Positions 44,640 to 56,536 of a stretch of 64,000 nt of DNA are shown one piece after another. This stretch comes from Hankyongella ginsenosidimutans (GTDB taxonomy: Bacteria; Pseudomonadota; Alphaproteobacteria; Sphingomonadales; Sphingomonadaceae). The position numbers and the translations under genes were made by a program. The stretch covers positions 2,030,001 to 2,094,000 of the forward strand of contig NZ_CP039704.1 of NCBI RefSeq assembly GCF_005144965.1. The letters are read 5' to 3'. Numbering within the stretch: the first letter of the stretch is position 1; each line of letters opens with the position of its first letter. The notes under the pieces were generated by a model. The model was given only the letters and a program-made list of their open reading frames with translations. It did not search any database and was not told the origin of the DNA.

Positions 44640-45700
44640 ATGCCCAACCCCTTGCGCTTGACGAACATCGCCGACGACCTGCTCGCCTGGTATGACGGCC
44701 ATGCGCGCACGCTGCCCTGGCGCGCGCCGCCCGGTACGCTACCTGCTGACCCGTATCGCGTCTGGCTGTCCGAAGTGATGCTGCAGCAGACGACCGTCGC
44801 GGCCGTCGCGCCGCGCTACGCGCGCTTTCTCGCCCGCTGGCCGACCGTTGCCGATCTTGCCGCGGCACACGATGCCGATGTGATGCAGGAGTGGGCGGGG
44901 CTTGGCTATTATGCCCGCGCGCGCAATCTGCACGCCTGCGCCAAAGCCGTCGTTGCGGACCATGGCGGCGCGTTTCCGCGCACCGAATCGGCGCTGCGGG
45001 CGCTGCCGGGGTTGGGGCATATACGGCGGCGGCGATTGCCGCGATCGCCTTTGGCGCGCGTGCCGTGGTCGTGGACGGCAATGTCGAGCGGGTGATTGCC
45101 CGGCTGGCGTGCCTGCCGGACCCGGTTGCCGAATCGAAGCCGCGAATCCGCGAGCTGGCGGACGGCTTGACCCCGGATGCACGATGCGGCGACTACGCGC
45201 AGGCGATGATGGACCTCGGCGCGACCATCTGCACGCCGCGCAACCCGCAATGCCTGTTGTGCCCGATCCGCTCGGCCTGTGCGGCGCATCGGGCTGGCCA
45301 GCCGGAGGCGTATCCGGTCAAGCGCGCGCGGGCCGCCAAACCGCGACGCTACGGGGCAGTCTACTGGCTGGAGCAGGGGGCAGCGTCTTGCTGATCCGGC
45401 GGCCACCGAACGGTCTGCTGGGCGGCTTGCTGGCGTTTCCCACCAGCGATTGGGGCCGACCCTATGCAGCACCCCACTGCTGGTGTACCCTGTCAGGCGG
45501 ACTGGGCGCTCAGCGAGTCGCACGTGCAGCACGCTTTCACGCATTTTCATCTCGAGCTGAAGGTGTTGGCCGCTAGACTCGCCTATCGACCGCCCTTTGC
45601 GGCAGCCGTCTGGTGGCGGCTCGACGACCTTGCCTCGGCCGGGCTGCCGACGGTGATGCGCAAGGCGGCGGCGCTTGCGGGGCGGATGCGGCCCTTGTGA
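44640..45700 (+). CDS. mutY: Adenine DNA glycosylase MutY (frameshifted)
   Basis: MutY removes A mispaired with 8-oxoG. About 353 residues. PYRVWLSEVMLQQTTVAAVA holds the catalytic Glu, LPGLG plus YTAAAIAAIAFGARAVVVDG the helix-hairpin-helix and catalytic Asp (VDGNVERV), and ATICTPRNPQCLLCPIRSAC the four-Cys Fe-S loop (C-x6-C-x2-C-x5-C). The C-terminal MutT-like domain recognising 8-oxoG is present (VLLIRRPPNGLLGGLLAFPT). Shifts are near 45020 (ALPGLG to AYTAAAI), near 45388 and near 45475. ATG 44640 was chosen by family start. Confidence 0.94.
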
Positions 45701-45726
45701 ATTGGGCTTGGAAGAGGAGTGAACAC

Positions 45727-46274
45727 ATGGATCGTCGGCAATTTTGGCGACCGGAGTAGGGCTCGCGGCGTTGGCTGCGGCGACGCCGGCGCTGGCCATT
45801 TCAAAGCGGCGGATCTCCGAACTGGAGGTGGAGGCGAAGGAAGCCATGGTCCGCTTCCGCAACGTCGAGCCGAATATCGATAATTATCTTGCTGCCGCTT
45901 ACGCTTACGCCATTTTCCCTTCGATAAAGAAGGGCGGGCTGGTGTTCGGCGCGGCCGGCGGGCGCGGCCTCGTGTACCGCGAGGGCAAGTTGATCGGGAC
46001 CACCAAAGCCAGCCAGGTTACGTTCGGGGCGCAGATCGGCGGCCAGTCCTTCGGGCAGCTCCTGCTGTTCCGGGACGAGCCGGCCTTCGAACTGTTCAAG
46101 CTCGGCAAGTCGAACTTCGGGGCCGCTGCGTCCGCCGTCGCGGCAAGCGAAGGCACCGCGACGACCAGCGATTACGTCCGCGGCGTGCGCGTCCTCACGG
46201 TCGCCGGCAACGGACTCATGGCGGAAGCTGCAATCGGCAGCCTCAAATATACTTACAGCCCACTGGGTGAATAA
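45727..46274 (+). CDS. SYLF (YSC84-like) lipid-binding secreted protein (frameshifted)
   Basis: About 182 residues. MDRRQFLATGVGLAALAAAT is a Tat-like signal visible after restoring one T in a T run at about 45742. The body matches the SYLF domain: AAAYAYAIFPSIKKGGLVFG, AAGGRGLVYREGKLIGTTKA, QVTFGAQIGGQSFGQLLLFR and the end GLMAEAAIGSLKYTYSPL. These proteins bind phosphoinositides in eukaryotes; the bacterial role is unknown. ATG 45727 follows AGAGGAG. Confidence 0.86.
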
Positions 46275-46290
46275 AAAGGAGCCTCGGATC

Positions 46291-46427
46291 ATGCGGATCA
46301 TACGAACAGCGGCCTCGCTCGCCATTTTGCTCGCGGTTGCCGCCTGCAACACGGTTCAGGGCGTTGGCGAGGACATCTCGTCCGTGGGCAAAAAGGCGAA
46401 GAGGTTTTGAAGGACGCGCAGAAGTAA
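46291..46427 (+). CDS. Entericidin A/B-type small lipoprotein (frameshifted)
   Basis: About 45 residues. MRIIRTAASLAILLAVAACN has lipobox VAAC. The mature part NTVQGVGEDISSVGKKGEEV, then LKDAQK is the entericidin pattern, seen after one A is restored near 46391. As sequenced the frame ends 16 bp earlier at a TGA. AAAAAGGAG upstream of ATG 46291 is a strong ribosome site. Entericidins are stress-linked membrane lipoproteins, often in antidote/toxin pairs; only one is present here. Confidence 0.82.
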
Positions 46428-46536
46428 AGTCCTGTGTTTCCCTGCAGTGCGTCACCTTAATGCCGCAGTGCAGCAAAAGCATGGCGCCTAGGCTTGCAGG
46501 CTTTGTGCCGAAGCAAAATTGCGGTAGTTTAACGCA

Positions 46537-49114
46537 ATGTCACCGCAATGGATTCAAAGCTTTGGGCGGTCACGCACCGATAGGGGCGACGTGGGCGACC
46601 TTGGCCAGCGCGGTGCAGCGCTTGCGGACATGGCGCGCGCCGGCCTGCCGGTGCCGCCCGGCTTCACCCTGACGACGGCTTTCGCGGAGCATGCGCTCGC
46701 CAACGGCCTGCGCGTTCCGCCTGGCCTCGAGGCGCAGCTCGATGCGGCGCTGGCGCAGGTCGAGCTGGAGCGCGGTACCCGGCTGAGCGATCCGGTCCGG
46801 CCGCTGGGGCTCGCCGTTCGCCCGAGCCTCACGCATCCCGCGCCTGTCGGCATCTTCGCGATGCTGAACCTGGGGTTTCGCCGCGCCTTGCACTTTCGAG
46901 CGACGCGCCGGCGGTCTGGCGTCGGGCTTGCCGTTTCGCCGAGCATTATGCGGAGCGCATCCTCGGCGCCGATCCGCACCTGCTGCATGCCGAGCGGCAG
47001 AAGCTTGGGGTTTCCGCGCTCGACGATACCGGGCCAGATGCCCTGCGCCAGCTCACGGAGCGCTACGCGGACGTACTGCAGGATAATCTGCCGGAAGATC
47101 CGCAGGCGCAGTTGCTGGCGGTCATCCGGTCGATGCTCGCCGCCTGGCGCGCGCCGCGCACCCGCCTCCTGCGGCAGGCGCACGGCGTGCCGGACGATGC
47201 CGGGCTGGCGATCGCCGTACAGGCGATGGCGTATGCGGATATCGACGGGGCGTCCGGCGTCGTCCACGTCCGCTCGCGCGATCCCGCGACCGGGGCCTCC
47301 GGGCTGGTCGGCACGGCCAGGATGGGCGCGCGCGCCATGCCCGTCGGTGCGCTGGGTGACAAGCTCCGCGACTCGCTCGAGCAGATGATGGACGCCCTCG
47401 AGCATCAGACCGCCAGCGTGCAGACGGCGGAGTTCATTATTGAGGCCGGGCATCTGTGGCTGGTGGACAGTCGCCCGACGGTCCTCAGCGTGCAGGCGGC
47501 GCTCAAGGCAGCCGTCGACATGGTCGGGGAAGGGCTGATTACCCGCGAGGACGCCGTGCTGCGCATCGAGCCGGCCAGCCTCGACCAGCTTCTGCACCCG
47601 ACGCTCGATCCGGAAGCCCCCGCGAGCGGATCGCACATGGCCTGCCGCCTCGCCGGGGCGGCAAACGGCATCATCGCGCTTGATGGCGCCGAAGCCGAGC
47701 GCTACGCGGCTGCCGGGCGCGACGTCATCCTCGTGCGCCATGAAACGACGCCGGACGATATCCGCGCCATGCACGCTGCGCGGGCATCGTCACCGCGCGC
47801 GGCGGCCTGACCAGCCATGCCGCCATGGCGGCGCGCGGCATGGGGCCCGTGCGTGACTTCGGTCGAGGGGCTGACGATCGATATCGAAGCCGGCACGGTG
47901 CGGCTTGGGGCCAAGTCTACGGTGTCGGCACACCGATCACCATCGACGGCAGCCGCGGGGACGTGTTCGCGGGGCAGGTGCCGCTCAAGCATCCGGAGCC
48001 GGAGGGCGATTTCGCAATCCTCATGCAGTGGGCGGATGAGCGGCGACGGCTCAAGGTGCGTACCAACGCGGAAACGCCGGAGGAAGTGGCGGTGGCGCGC
48101 CGGTTCGGTGCCGAAGGCGTCGGGCTGTGCCGCACGGAGCAGATGTTCTTCAACGAGGACAGGATCATCGCCGTGCGCCAGATGATCCTGGCCCCGGACG
48201 AGGCGGAGCGCCGGGCGGCGCTTGCAAAGCTGCTGCCGCTGCAACGCGGCGACTTCGCGCAGATTTTCCGTATCATGGCGGGGCTGCCGTGCACGATCCG
48301 CCTGCTGGACCCGCCCCTGCACGAATTTCTGCCGACCGAGGCCGATGATTATGTCGATGTCGCTGCCGCGGCTGGTGTCAGCGTCGAGGTCGTGCGTCGG
48401 CGGGTCCGGGAGTTGACCGAGGCCAACCCGATGCTCGGGCATCGCGGTTGCCGGCTCGGCATCACCTACCCGGAAATCTACGAGATGCAGGCGCGCGCCA
48501 TTTTCGAGGCGGCGATCGAGGTCGCGCGCGAAACCGGCCTTGCCGTCTCTCCGGAAATCATGGTGCCGCTGGTCGCGGCCCCGCGTGAGATGGCGCTGCT
48601 CAAGGATGTCATCGACGATGCGGCGCAGGATGTGTTCGCCGTCAGCGGCCGCCGGCTGGATTATCAGATCGGCGTGATGATCGAGCTGCCGCGCGCTGCG
48701 CTGCTCGCAGGCGAGATCGCCGCGTGGTCCGAGTTCTTCAGCTTTGGCACCAACGATCTGACGCAGATGACGCTCGGCCTCAGCCGGGACGACGCCGGGC
48801 GCTTCCTCTCGAGTTATGTCGCCAAGCGGATCCTCGAGGTCGACCCGTTCGTCAGCCTCGATATCAGCGGCGTCGGCGAGCTGATCCGCCTGGCGTCGGA
48901 ACGCGGGGTGGCGGCCCGGCCGACCCTGCGCCGGGGCATCTGCGGCGAGCATGGCGGCGATCCGGCGTCGATCGCCTTCTGCGAGCAGATCGGACTCGAC
49001 TATATCAGCTGTTCGCCGTTCCGCGTGCCGATCGCCCGGCTGGCGGCGGCGCAGGCGGCCCTGCGGCTGCATGACCGGCGCAGCGTATCGCCGGCGCAGC
49101 GGGCGCTTCTCTAG
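46537..49114 (+). CDS. ppdK: Pyruvate phosphate dikinase-like protein with divergent ATP-binding half (frameshifted)
   Basis: About 859 residues. The central phosphohistidine domain (ARGGLTSHAAMAARGMG) and the C-terminal PEP-binding barrel are canonical: VGLCRTEQMFFNEDRIIAVR, GLPCTIRLLDPPLHEFLPTE, GHRGCRLGITYPEIYEMQAR, FFSFGTNDLTQMTLGLSRDD and the catalytic Cys in RRGICGEHGGDPASIAF. The N-terminal ATP-grasp half is recognisable at LADMARAGLPVPPGFTLTTA but lacks typical PPDK landmarks. LAVRPSLTHPAPVGIFAMLN stands where the SVRSGA..MPGMMDT motif is expected, and the GE.L..AQGEDVVAG motif is not seen. Shifts are near 46893, 47790 and 47855-47920. It may need another phosphate source or act as a regulator. 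Confidence 0.82.
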
Positions 49115-49149
49115 GGTCAGGACCCATTCTTAATGAGTCCTGACCCTAG
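49111..49149. repeat. Perfect palindrome at the PPDK-like gene end
   Basis: CTAGGGTCAGGAC (49111-49123) pairs with GTCCTGACCCTAG (49137-49149) around a 13-base loop. The stop codon TAG of the preceding gene lies within its first bases. It overlaps element R5 by four bases. Its right 25 bases recur exactly at 56341-56365. It could act as a terminator. Confidence 0.88.
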
Positions 49150-49311
49150 TGTCGTGGAATCGAAGTTCGTTACACCATGATATCGGGCGGTCAAGCGAAC
49201 TTCGATTCTGAAAACGACACGAGAAACAATATCTTGCGAGTGTCCTTCTCGAATCTGAAATCCAACCGCGCCTGATATTGGATGTAACGGATTTCAGATT
49301 CGGGACACTAG
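49146..49311. repeat. Double-hairpin element R5, inverted copy of R1
   Basis: Outer ends CTAGTGTC and GACACTAG. Hairpin 1 pairs GAATCGAAGTTCG (49157-49169) with 49196-49208. Hairpin 2 pairs CGAATCTGAAATCC (49250-49263) with 49289-49302. In reverse complement the order and spacer (CTCGCAAGATATTGTTTCTC) match R1. The loops GATATCGGGCGG and CCGCGCCTGATAT remain mostly complementary although both differ from R1. Confidence 0.9.
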
Positions 49312-49421
49312 CAGCCCGTTAAAGTGATTTACTCGATTAAACTTAGGCTAATTTTTCGTTTCCCCAACATGTCACTGGCCGCACAGTGCAGATGTATCAC
49401 CGAAAAAGCGTGGGGATTACG

Positions 49422-51634
<2,213 letters not shown>

Positions 51635-51699
51635 CCCGCGCTGTCCGGGCGGCGGCACCTGTCACCGTCCGGACGCCCTTCCCGAGAAAACGTGCCGTG

Positions 51700-52074
51700 A
51701 TGCGACTGATCCGACGTGTAGTGCCGCTTGCGTGTGCTGGCCTTCTCGCTGGTCTGCCGGCGGCTCTGGCGGCCGAGCCGGCACCCCGCCCGGCGGCCTT
51801 CAGCGCCTGCCTGGCCTGCCACACGACGGAGCCGGCCAAGAACACCTTTGGCCCCAGCCTGTTCGGCGTCGCCGGGCGCAAGGCCGCCAGTTTGCCGAAC
51901 TACACGTATAGCAAAGCGCTCCAGGCCTCCGGCATTACTTGGGACGCCGCGAGCCTCGACCAGTGGCTGACCAGCCCGCAGAAGAAGGTGCCCGGCACCA
52001 AAATGCCCTTCCCCGGCATCCCGGACGCTGCCAGGCGCAAACAGGTCGTCGACTATCTGCTGACCCTCCAATAA
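51700..52074 (+). CDS. Periplasmic class I cytochrome c
   Basis: Intact, 124 residues. MRLIRRVVPLACAGLLAGLP is a signal peptide. The mature protein has the haem motif CLACH followed by TTEPAKNTFGPSLFGVAGRK, and TKMPFPGIPD supplies the Met axial ligand, ending in a helix VVDYLLTL. This is the soluble mono-haem c2-type size. Lying directly behind an exported KatG on the same strand, it is a plausible electron donor or partner for peroxide removal in the periplasm; that pairing is inferred from position. Confidence 0.93.
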   Translation: MRLIRRVVPLACAGLLAGLPAALAAEPAPRPAAFSACLACHTTEPAKNTFGPSLFGVAGRKAASLPNYTYSKALQASGITWDAASLDQWLTSPQKKVPGTKMPFPGIPDAARRKQVVDYLLTLQ

Positions 52075-52194
52075 ACTTCCTGTATCGAGCATGGCGACGG
52101 CACAGATATTGTCAGAAAAATGCCTCGATCGCTGCAACAGGGCTGGCCTTCAAGCCGCGGCGGCCATAGCGTGGCGCAAATAAGGGAGGGATCG

Positions 52195-52855
52195 ATGATT
52201 CTGTATGGAAGCCCGCTGTCGCCATTTGTGCGCAAGGTTGTGATTTTGCTGCGGAAAAGGGGATCACGCTCGAGCATAACCGCCGGATCGGCCCGCTGGA
52301 CATGAATCCGGAGTTTCGCGAGGTGAGCCCGTTCGGCCAGATCCCCGGTTTTCGCGACGGCGACTATACCCTGTGCGATTCCTCGGCCATCGTCGCCTAC
52401 CTAGAGGCCAAACATCCGGAGCCGAACTTGATCCCGACCGAAGCGAAAGCGCGGGGCCGCACGATCATGTTCGACGAGTTCGCCGACATCCGGATGTTCG
52501 GGTGCGGGCGCAAGATGTTCTGGAACCGGGTCGTCGCGCCATTGTTCATGCGCATGCCCGGCGACCCGGCGGCAGCCGCCGCCGCCGAGGCGAACGAACT
52601 GCCGCCGATCCTCGCCTATCTCGACCGGATCGTACCGGATTCGCTGTATCTGGTCGAGGACCGGCTGACCCTGGCCGACATCGCGGTTGCCAGCCTCTTG
52701 GTCAATCTGCAGCACGCAGGGGCTGCCATTGACGCGGGCAAGTACCCCGGCTTGCTGCCTATCAGGACGCCATGTTCGCCCGCCCGAGCTTTGCTGCAAC
52801 CATCGCCGCCGAGACCGCATCCATCCAGAAGGCGCGCGCCGCCACTGCCGCCTGA
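52195..52855 (+). CDS. Glutathione S-transferase family protein (frameshifted)
   Basis: About 219 residues. The thioredoxin-like N-terminal domain starts MILYGSPLSPFVRKVVILL (Ser or Tyr near the active site) and, after a shift near 52255, runs through PLDMNPEFREVSPFGQIPGF and YTLCDSSAIVAYLEAKHP, the glutathione-binding region. The helical C-terminal domain has ELPPILAYLDRIVPDSLYLV and RLTLADIAVASLLVNLQHAG, the N-capping box. A second shift near 52757 precedes MFARPSFAATIAAE. ATG 52195 has AAGGGAGG upstream. Confidence 0.9.
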
Positions 52856-52950
52856 ACGCAAGAGAAGGCGTTGCACGCACGCCCTGTTGCGCTAACAAGA
52901 GGCTGAGAACGGCGGTTTCGGCAACAGTATTGCGCAATTACAGGGGCGGC

Positions 52951-54469
52951 ATGGGTGAGACGATCGTCATCGGCAAGGCGCAGACCTTGCAGGAACTGGT
53001 GCTGAAGCGCGCCAATCGCCACGGTCTGATCGCCGGCGCGACCGGCACCGGCAAAACCGTCACCCTGCAGATACTGGCCGAAGGGTTCAGCCGCGAAGGC
53101 GTGCCGGTGTTCATGGCCGACGTGAAGGGCGATCTGTCCGGCATGGCGATGCCCGGCTCGCCGATGCACAAGCTACACGACATGCTGACCGCGCGCGCGG
53201 CCGGGATGGGGCTGGAATACGCCTACGCCGACAACCCCGTGGTGTTCTGGGACCTGTTCGGCGCGCAGGGGCACCCGATCCGCACCACGGTATCGGAAAT
53301 GGGGCCGCTGCTGCTGGCCCGGCTCATGGGCCTCAATGACACCCAGGAGGGCGTGCTGACCATCGCCTTCCGCTTCGCCGATGACGAGCAGCTCCTGTTG
53401 CTGGACCTCAAGGACCTGCAGGCGATGCTGACCCATGTCGCCGAGCAGGCGGATGCGCTGTCGACCCGCTACGGCAACATCTCGAAGGCAACGGTCGGCG
53501 CGATCCAGCGCCAGCTCCTGCAACTGGAATCGCAGGGCGGCGCGCACTTCTTCGGCGAGCCGGCGCTCGACCTCATGGACCTGATCGCAACCGACGACAG
53601 CGGCCGCGGCCAGGTGAACATTCTGGCCGCCGACAAGCTGATGGCGAGCCCCAAGCTCTATTCCACCTTCCTGCTCTGGTTGCTGTCCGAGCTGTTCGAG
53701 GCGCTGCCGGAAGTCGGCGACCCGGACAAGCCCCGGCTGGTGTTCTTCTTCGACGAGGCCCACCTGCTGTTCGACGAAGCCCCAAGGCCCTGCTTGAGAA
53801 GATCGAGCAGGTGGTGCGGCTCATCCGCTCCAAGGGTGTCGGCGTATATTTCATCACCCAGAACCCGATCGACGTGCCGGAGGATATCGCCGGGCAGCTC
53901 GGCAACCGGGTGCAGCATGCGCTGCGCGCCTTCACCCCGCGCGACCAGAAGGCGGTGAAGGCCGCCGCCGAGACCTTCCGCCCCAACCCGGCGCTGCAGG
54001 TCGAGACGGTCATCACCGAACTGAAGGTCGGCGAGGCCCTGGTCTCGCTGCTGCAGGCGGACGGCGCGCCCTCGATGGTCGAGCGCACGATGATCCGCCC
54101 GCCGGTCTCCCGGCTGGGGCCGTTGACGCCCGCCGAGCGCAGCATGATCGTCAAGACGTCCGCGGTCGCCGGCAAGTACGAGGCGGCGCAGGACCGGGAA
54201 TCGGCCTACGAACTTCTGGCCGCGAAGGCCGAGGTTGCCGCAGCCGCGCAGGCGCAGGCGAAAGCGGACGCGGCACAGGCGAAGACCGAGGCGGCGCAGG
54301 CCGGGCGGAGGCGCGCGTGGCCCGCGCCCCGGCACGCCCGCGCGAGAGTGTGGCCGAGGCGGCGGTCAAGTCGCTGGCGCGCTCGGCTGCTTCTTCCCTC
54401 GGCCGGCAGTTGACCGGTCGCGCCGGCCAATCGCTGATCCGCGGCATATTGGGAGCCCTGCTGAAATAG
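52951..54469 (+). CDS. HerA-like ATPase, DUF853 family (frameshifted)
   Basis: About 506 residues. [20 protein letters not shown] is Walker [21 protein letters not shown] and [18 protein letters not shown] are DUF853 markers; [17 protein letters not shown] is Walker [21 protein letters not shown] and [20 protein letters not shown] follow. A charged Ala/Gln-rich linker leads to a basic C-terminus ending [11 protein letters not shown]. The family is a HerA/FtsK-type ATPase whose role in bacteria is unclear. Shifts are near 53790 and 54300. The stop lies inside a 31-bp block repeated at 56537. Confidence 0.9.
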
Positions 54470-54485
54470 CGCCGTACGCCGGGTG
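54455..54485. repeat. 31-bp direct repeat, left copy
   Basis: Identical to 56537-56567 over 31 bases (starts GCCCTGCTGAAATAG). It spans the last codons and stop of the HerA-like gene. On this side it is joined to the hlyD relic at a shared CGGGTG. Confidence 0.93.
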
Positions 54486-54545
54486 ATCGACACTCTCTTG
54501 AGCCTGCTCGAGCGGCGGCTGGATGAAGCCGGGAGGGAACGGTAG
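54480..54545 (+). pseudogene. 3' relic of a second hlyD-type gene
   Basis: Encodes VIDTLLSLLERRLDEAGRER and a stop. The intact adaptor at 60352-60414 ends VIDYLLSPLERRLDEAGRER, so 18 of 20 residues match and the DNA differs at only a few positions. The rest of that gene is absent. This must be the tail of a diverged paralogue left by recombination. Confidence 0.9.
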
Positions 54546-54682
54546 TGAATGCCGACATCAAAGAGACGGGCGAGCCAAAGCGGCGATGGGCTACTGTTAC
54601 TCGAGTCATTAGGTATATAACTCTAGTTCTGATACTCGTTAATCTGCCTTGCAGCTGCACACAGGATAATACAAAACTCTAA
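54545..54682 (+). CDS. Small membrane or lipoprotein-like peptide of unknown function
   Basis: A 45-residue frame starts at GTG overlapping the TAG of the hlyD relic: N-terminal NADIKETGEPKRRWATVTRV, then a hydrophobic run IRYITLVLILVNLPCSC and a short polar tail. It could be a lipoprotein (NLPC resembles a lipobox) or a membrane peptide. The position, straight after an adaptor tail, mirrors where the immunity gene lies in the intact operon. Whether it is expressed is unknown. Confidence 0.4.
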   Translation: MNADIKETGEPKRRWATVTRVIRYITLVLILVNLPCSCTQDNTKL

Positions 54683-54897
54683 TTTGATGCAGAATGCAGG
54701 AGACGCGCGCGCATCATAGTATTAAATGAAGTACTTTTGATGTAATATCTAATTAAAATAGGTAATTTTAAAAATTTTCATCCAGAAATACATGAAAAAC
54801 AGGAGTTTGCCTACAAGTATATATTATCAATGCGCTAGAGACTATCCAGAGCTTTATGTAAAATTAATTAAAAAGGAGGCTATAATAAATAATCAGC
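54683..54897. other. AT-rich patch with a doubtful short reading frame
   Basis: About 215 bases with very low GC, unlike anything else in the window. A frame from ATG 54792 reads MKNRSLPTSIYYQCARDYPE then LYVKLIKKEAIINNQRITV and runs on into the neighbouring sequence without a natural end. I do not recognise it. The composition suggests foreign DNA, perhaps from a toxin or immunity cassette. Confidence 0.5.
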
Positions 54898-54923
54898 GTA
54901 TTACCGTAACAAGTGCGATAACC
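54898..54923. repeat. 26-bp imperfect direct repeat, left copy
   Basis: GTATTACCGTAACAAGTGCG followed by ATAACC. It matches 56262-56287 in 23 of 26 positions in the same orientation. The pair encloses the cytochrome b561 and LuxR-type genes. The motif resembles the ATTACGGTGACAGTGC repeats found next to some REP-associated transposases. Confidence 0.75.
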
Positions 54924-55619
54924 GGTGACCTTCGCCGGGCGGTTTTCTCGGTTTGCGGGTCTTCATTCGGAGGCCTTTTTGTCCAGTAAACATTGCGCGG
55001 ACGAGGTTTTCCCGGTGCGCGAAGCTTGATGCGAGCACGCCAAGAATGTGGAGCGCGACGAGGGCGAGCGACAGATAGGTGAAGGCCGAATGGACGGATT
55101 CGACGACTTCGCTGGAACCCTCGCTCTCGTGTTCTTCGTATTCGTGACCGTCATCGCGTAAATTGTCCGGCATCTCACGGGCAGAATCGTCGGCGGTCTG
55201 TTCCATTGAAAGGATTCCGGCCAGCGGCCCCTGACCCTCCTCGACAGCAAGCAGCGTCATGCCGGAGAGGGTCGTGCCCGTGAGGGAAAGGAGCAGCGCG
55301 ATGATCATCGCGGCACCTGCTGGATTGTGTCCGATATGACGTTCGGCTTTCCCGGAAACAAGGCCGCGAAGATACCGGAAGGCAGCGCCAGGCCCTGTCA
55401 CGAATGAGGAAAACCGGGCGTGTCTTGTGCCGACGAAGCCCCACAGAAGGCGGACCATGACAAGTCCGGCGACCGAGTATCCGGCCCAGTGATGAATACC
55501 CTGAAACTCGTCGCCGCTGATATAGGCGGTGAAGAAGGCGATGACGATCCCCAGTGGCAGATGCGAACAATCGGGTCCCAGACCCTTACGGACTGCTTCG
55601 TATTCTCCTCGGTGTTCAT
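54901..55619 (-). CDS. Cytochrome b561-type membrane protein (frameshifted)
   Basis: About 239 residues. After MNTEENTKQSVRVWDPIVRI (with CHW) a shift near 55550 leads to LGIVIAFFTAYISGDEFQGI and HHWAGYSVAGLVMVRLLWGF, with His pairs for two b haems; the last His set is in LSLALVALHILGVLASSFAH. An acidic loop of about 45 residues (EMPDNLRDDGHEYEEHESEG) separates helices 3 and 4. It would pass electrons across the membrane. The C-terminal residues are read from the flanking repeat, so the true stop may be earlier. Divergent from the LuxR-type gene. Confidence 0.85.
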
Positions 55620-55728
55620 GACACATCCTCGACGCTATAGGGATGGATCGTGGATAAATCCGGGAGCCCTGACGGCCTATTCGTCAAATGACAGGCAGGT
55701 TAATTTCCCGAGCAGGAAAGGCCCGCCT

Positions 55729-56249
55729 ATGTCGGATGACGCAGACCAGAACCGGCTTAGAATCACCTCGGCGATTGTGTTCGGGGTCATTGCCATCCTG
55801 ATTGCATCGGACCTCCTGCTTGACAGCCGCGACGGGGTTGGCTGGTTCCATGTGGTGCTCGAGGGCAGCGTTCTGCTCGCAGCGCTCGCCGGTGTTTACG
55901 TGATGCTGAGGCGCTTCCGACGGGTCGATGCTGACCTCACCCTTGCGCGTGAAGATGCCGAACGCTGGAGAGCCGAAAACCTGTCCCTTTGCGGGGTCTG
56001 AGCGAGGCGATCCGCGAACAGTTCGACGCCTGGGGCCTGACCGAGGCCGAGATCGAAATCGGTTTCCTGCTGCTCAAGGGCCTAAGTCATCAGGAGATCG
56101 CCGACATCCGCTCGACGAGCGAACGCACCACGCGTGAGCAGGCCCGGTCGCTCTATCGTAAGGCGAGCCTTTCCGGCCGCAACGAACTCTCGGCGTTCTT
56201 TCTGGAGGATCTTCTGCAGAGTAGCGTCATAAGCCGTTCCTCGTCTTGA
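55729..56249 (+). CDS. Membrane-anchored LuxR-type regulator (frameshifted)
   Basis: About 173 residues. Two membrane helices (ITSAIVFGVIAILIASDLLL and FHVVLEGSVLLAALAGVYVM), a short coiled coil (ADLTLAREDAERWRAENLSL), then after a shift near 55990 a LuxR/GerE-type HTH: WGLTEAEIEIGFLLLKGLSH, QEIADIRSTSERTTREQARS, LYRKASLSGRNELSAFFLED. It likely controls the divergent cytochrome b gene from the membrane. 109 bp separate the two starts. Confidence 0.85.
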
Positions 56250-56261
56250 CAGGGACCGTGG

Positions 56262-56287
56262 GTATTACGGTGACAGGTGCGATAACC
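56262..56287. repeat. 26-bp imperfect direct repeat, right copy
   Basis: GTATTACGGTGACAGGTGCG followed by ATAACC, 12 bp past the LuxR-type stop. Pairs with 54898-54923. Confidence 0.75.
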
Positions 56288-56536
56288 CCTTAATTGAGGT
56301 GGAAGCATAGTATGGTTGCGAGTTTGTGATGGCACGGCCTCATTCTTAATGAGTCCTGACCCTAGCATTACGCACCATGTAACGCTGCGTGGCAACAGGC
56401 GGGCGCAGACGTTTTTGACGATGGCGTATGCATAGTATCTTGATGTGCTGGCTGACGCAGCCGGGCATCACGGGGTGGAGGCATGCTTTAGGCGAGGCGT
56501 AGTTCGAGGCCTGGTATGCACGGCGGGCTTCTGCTG
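56288..56536. other. Noncoding mosaic sequence
   Basis: No gene can be supported. It contains a truncated copy (25 of 39 bases, 56341-56365) of the palindrome found at 49111-49149; the left arm is missing, so it cannot form the hairpin. The rest shows no motif I recognise. Confidence 0.6.

Noticed and set aside
46465-46475. GCAGTGCAGCA copies here and at 39447 and 39563 as PhaR-type operators
   Set aside because: The motif resembles TGC-rich PhaR sites, but none of the three lies in a promoter of a polyester or phasin gene; two may simply be the direct repeats flanking R4.
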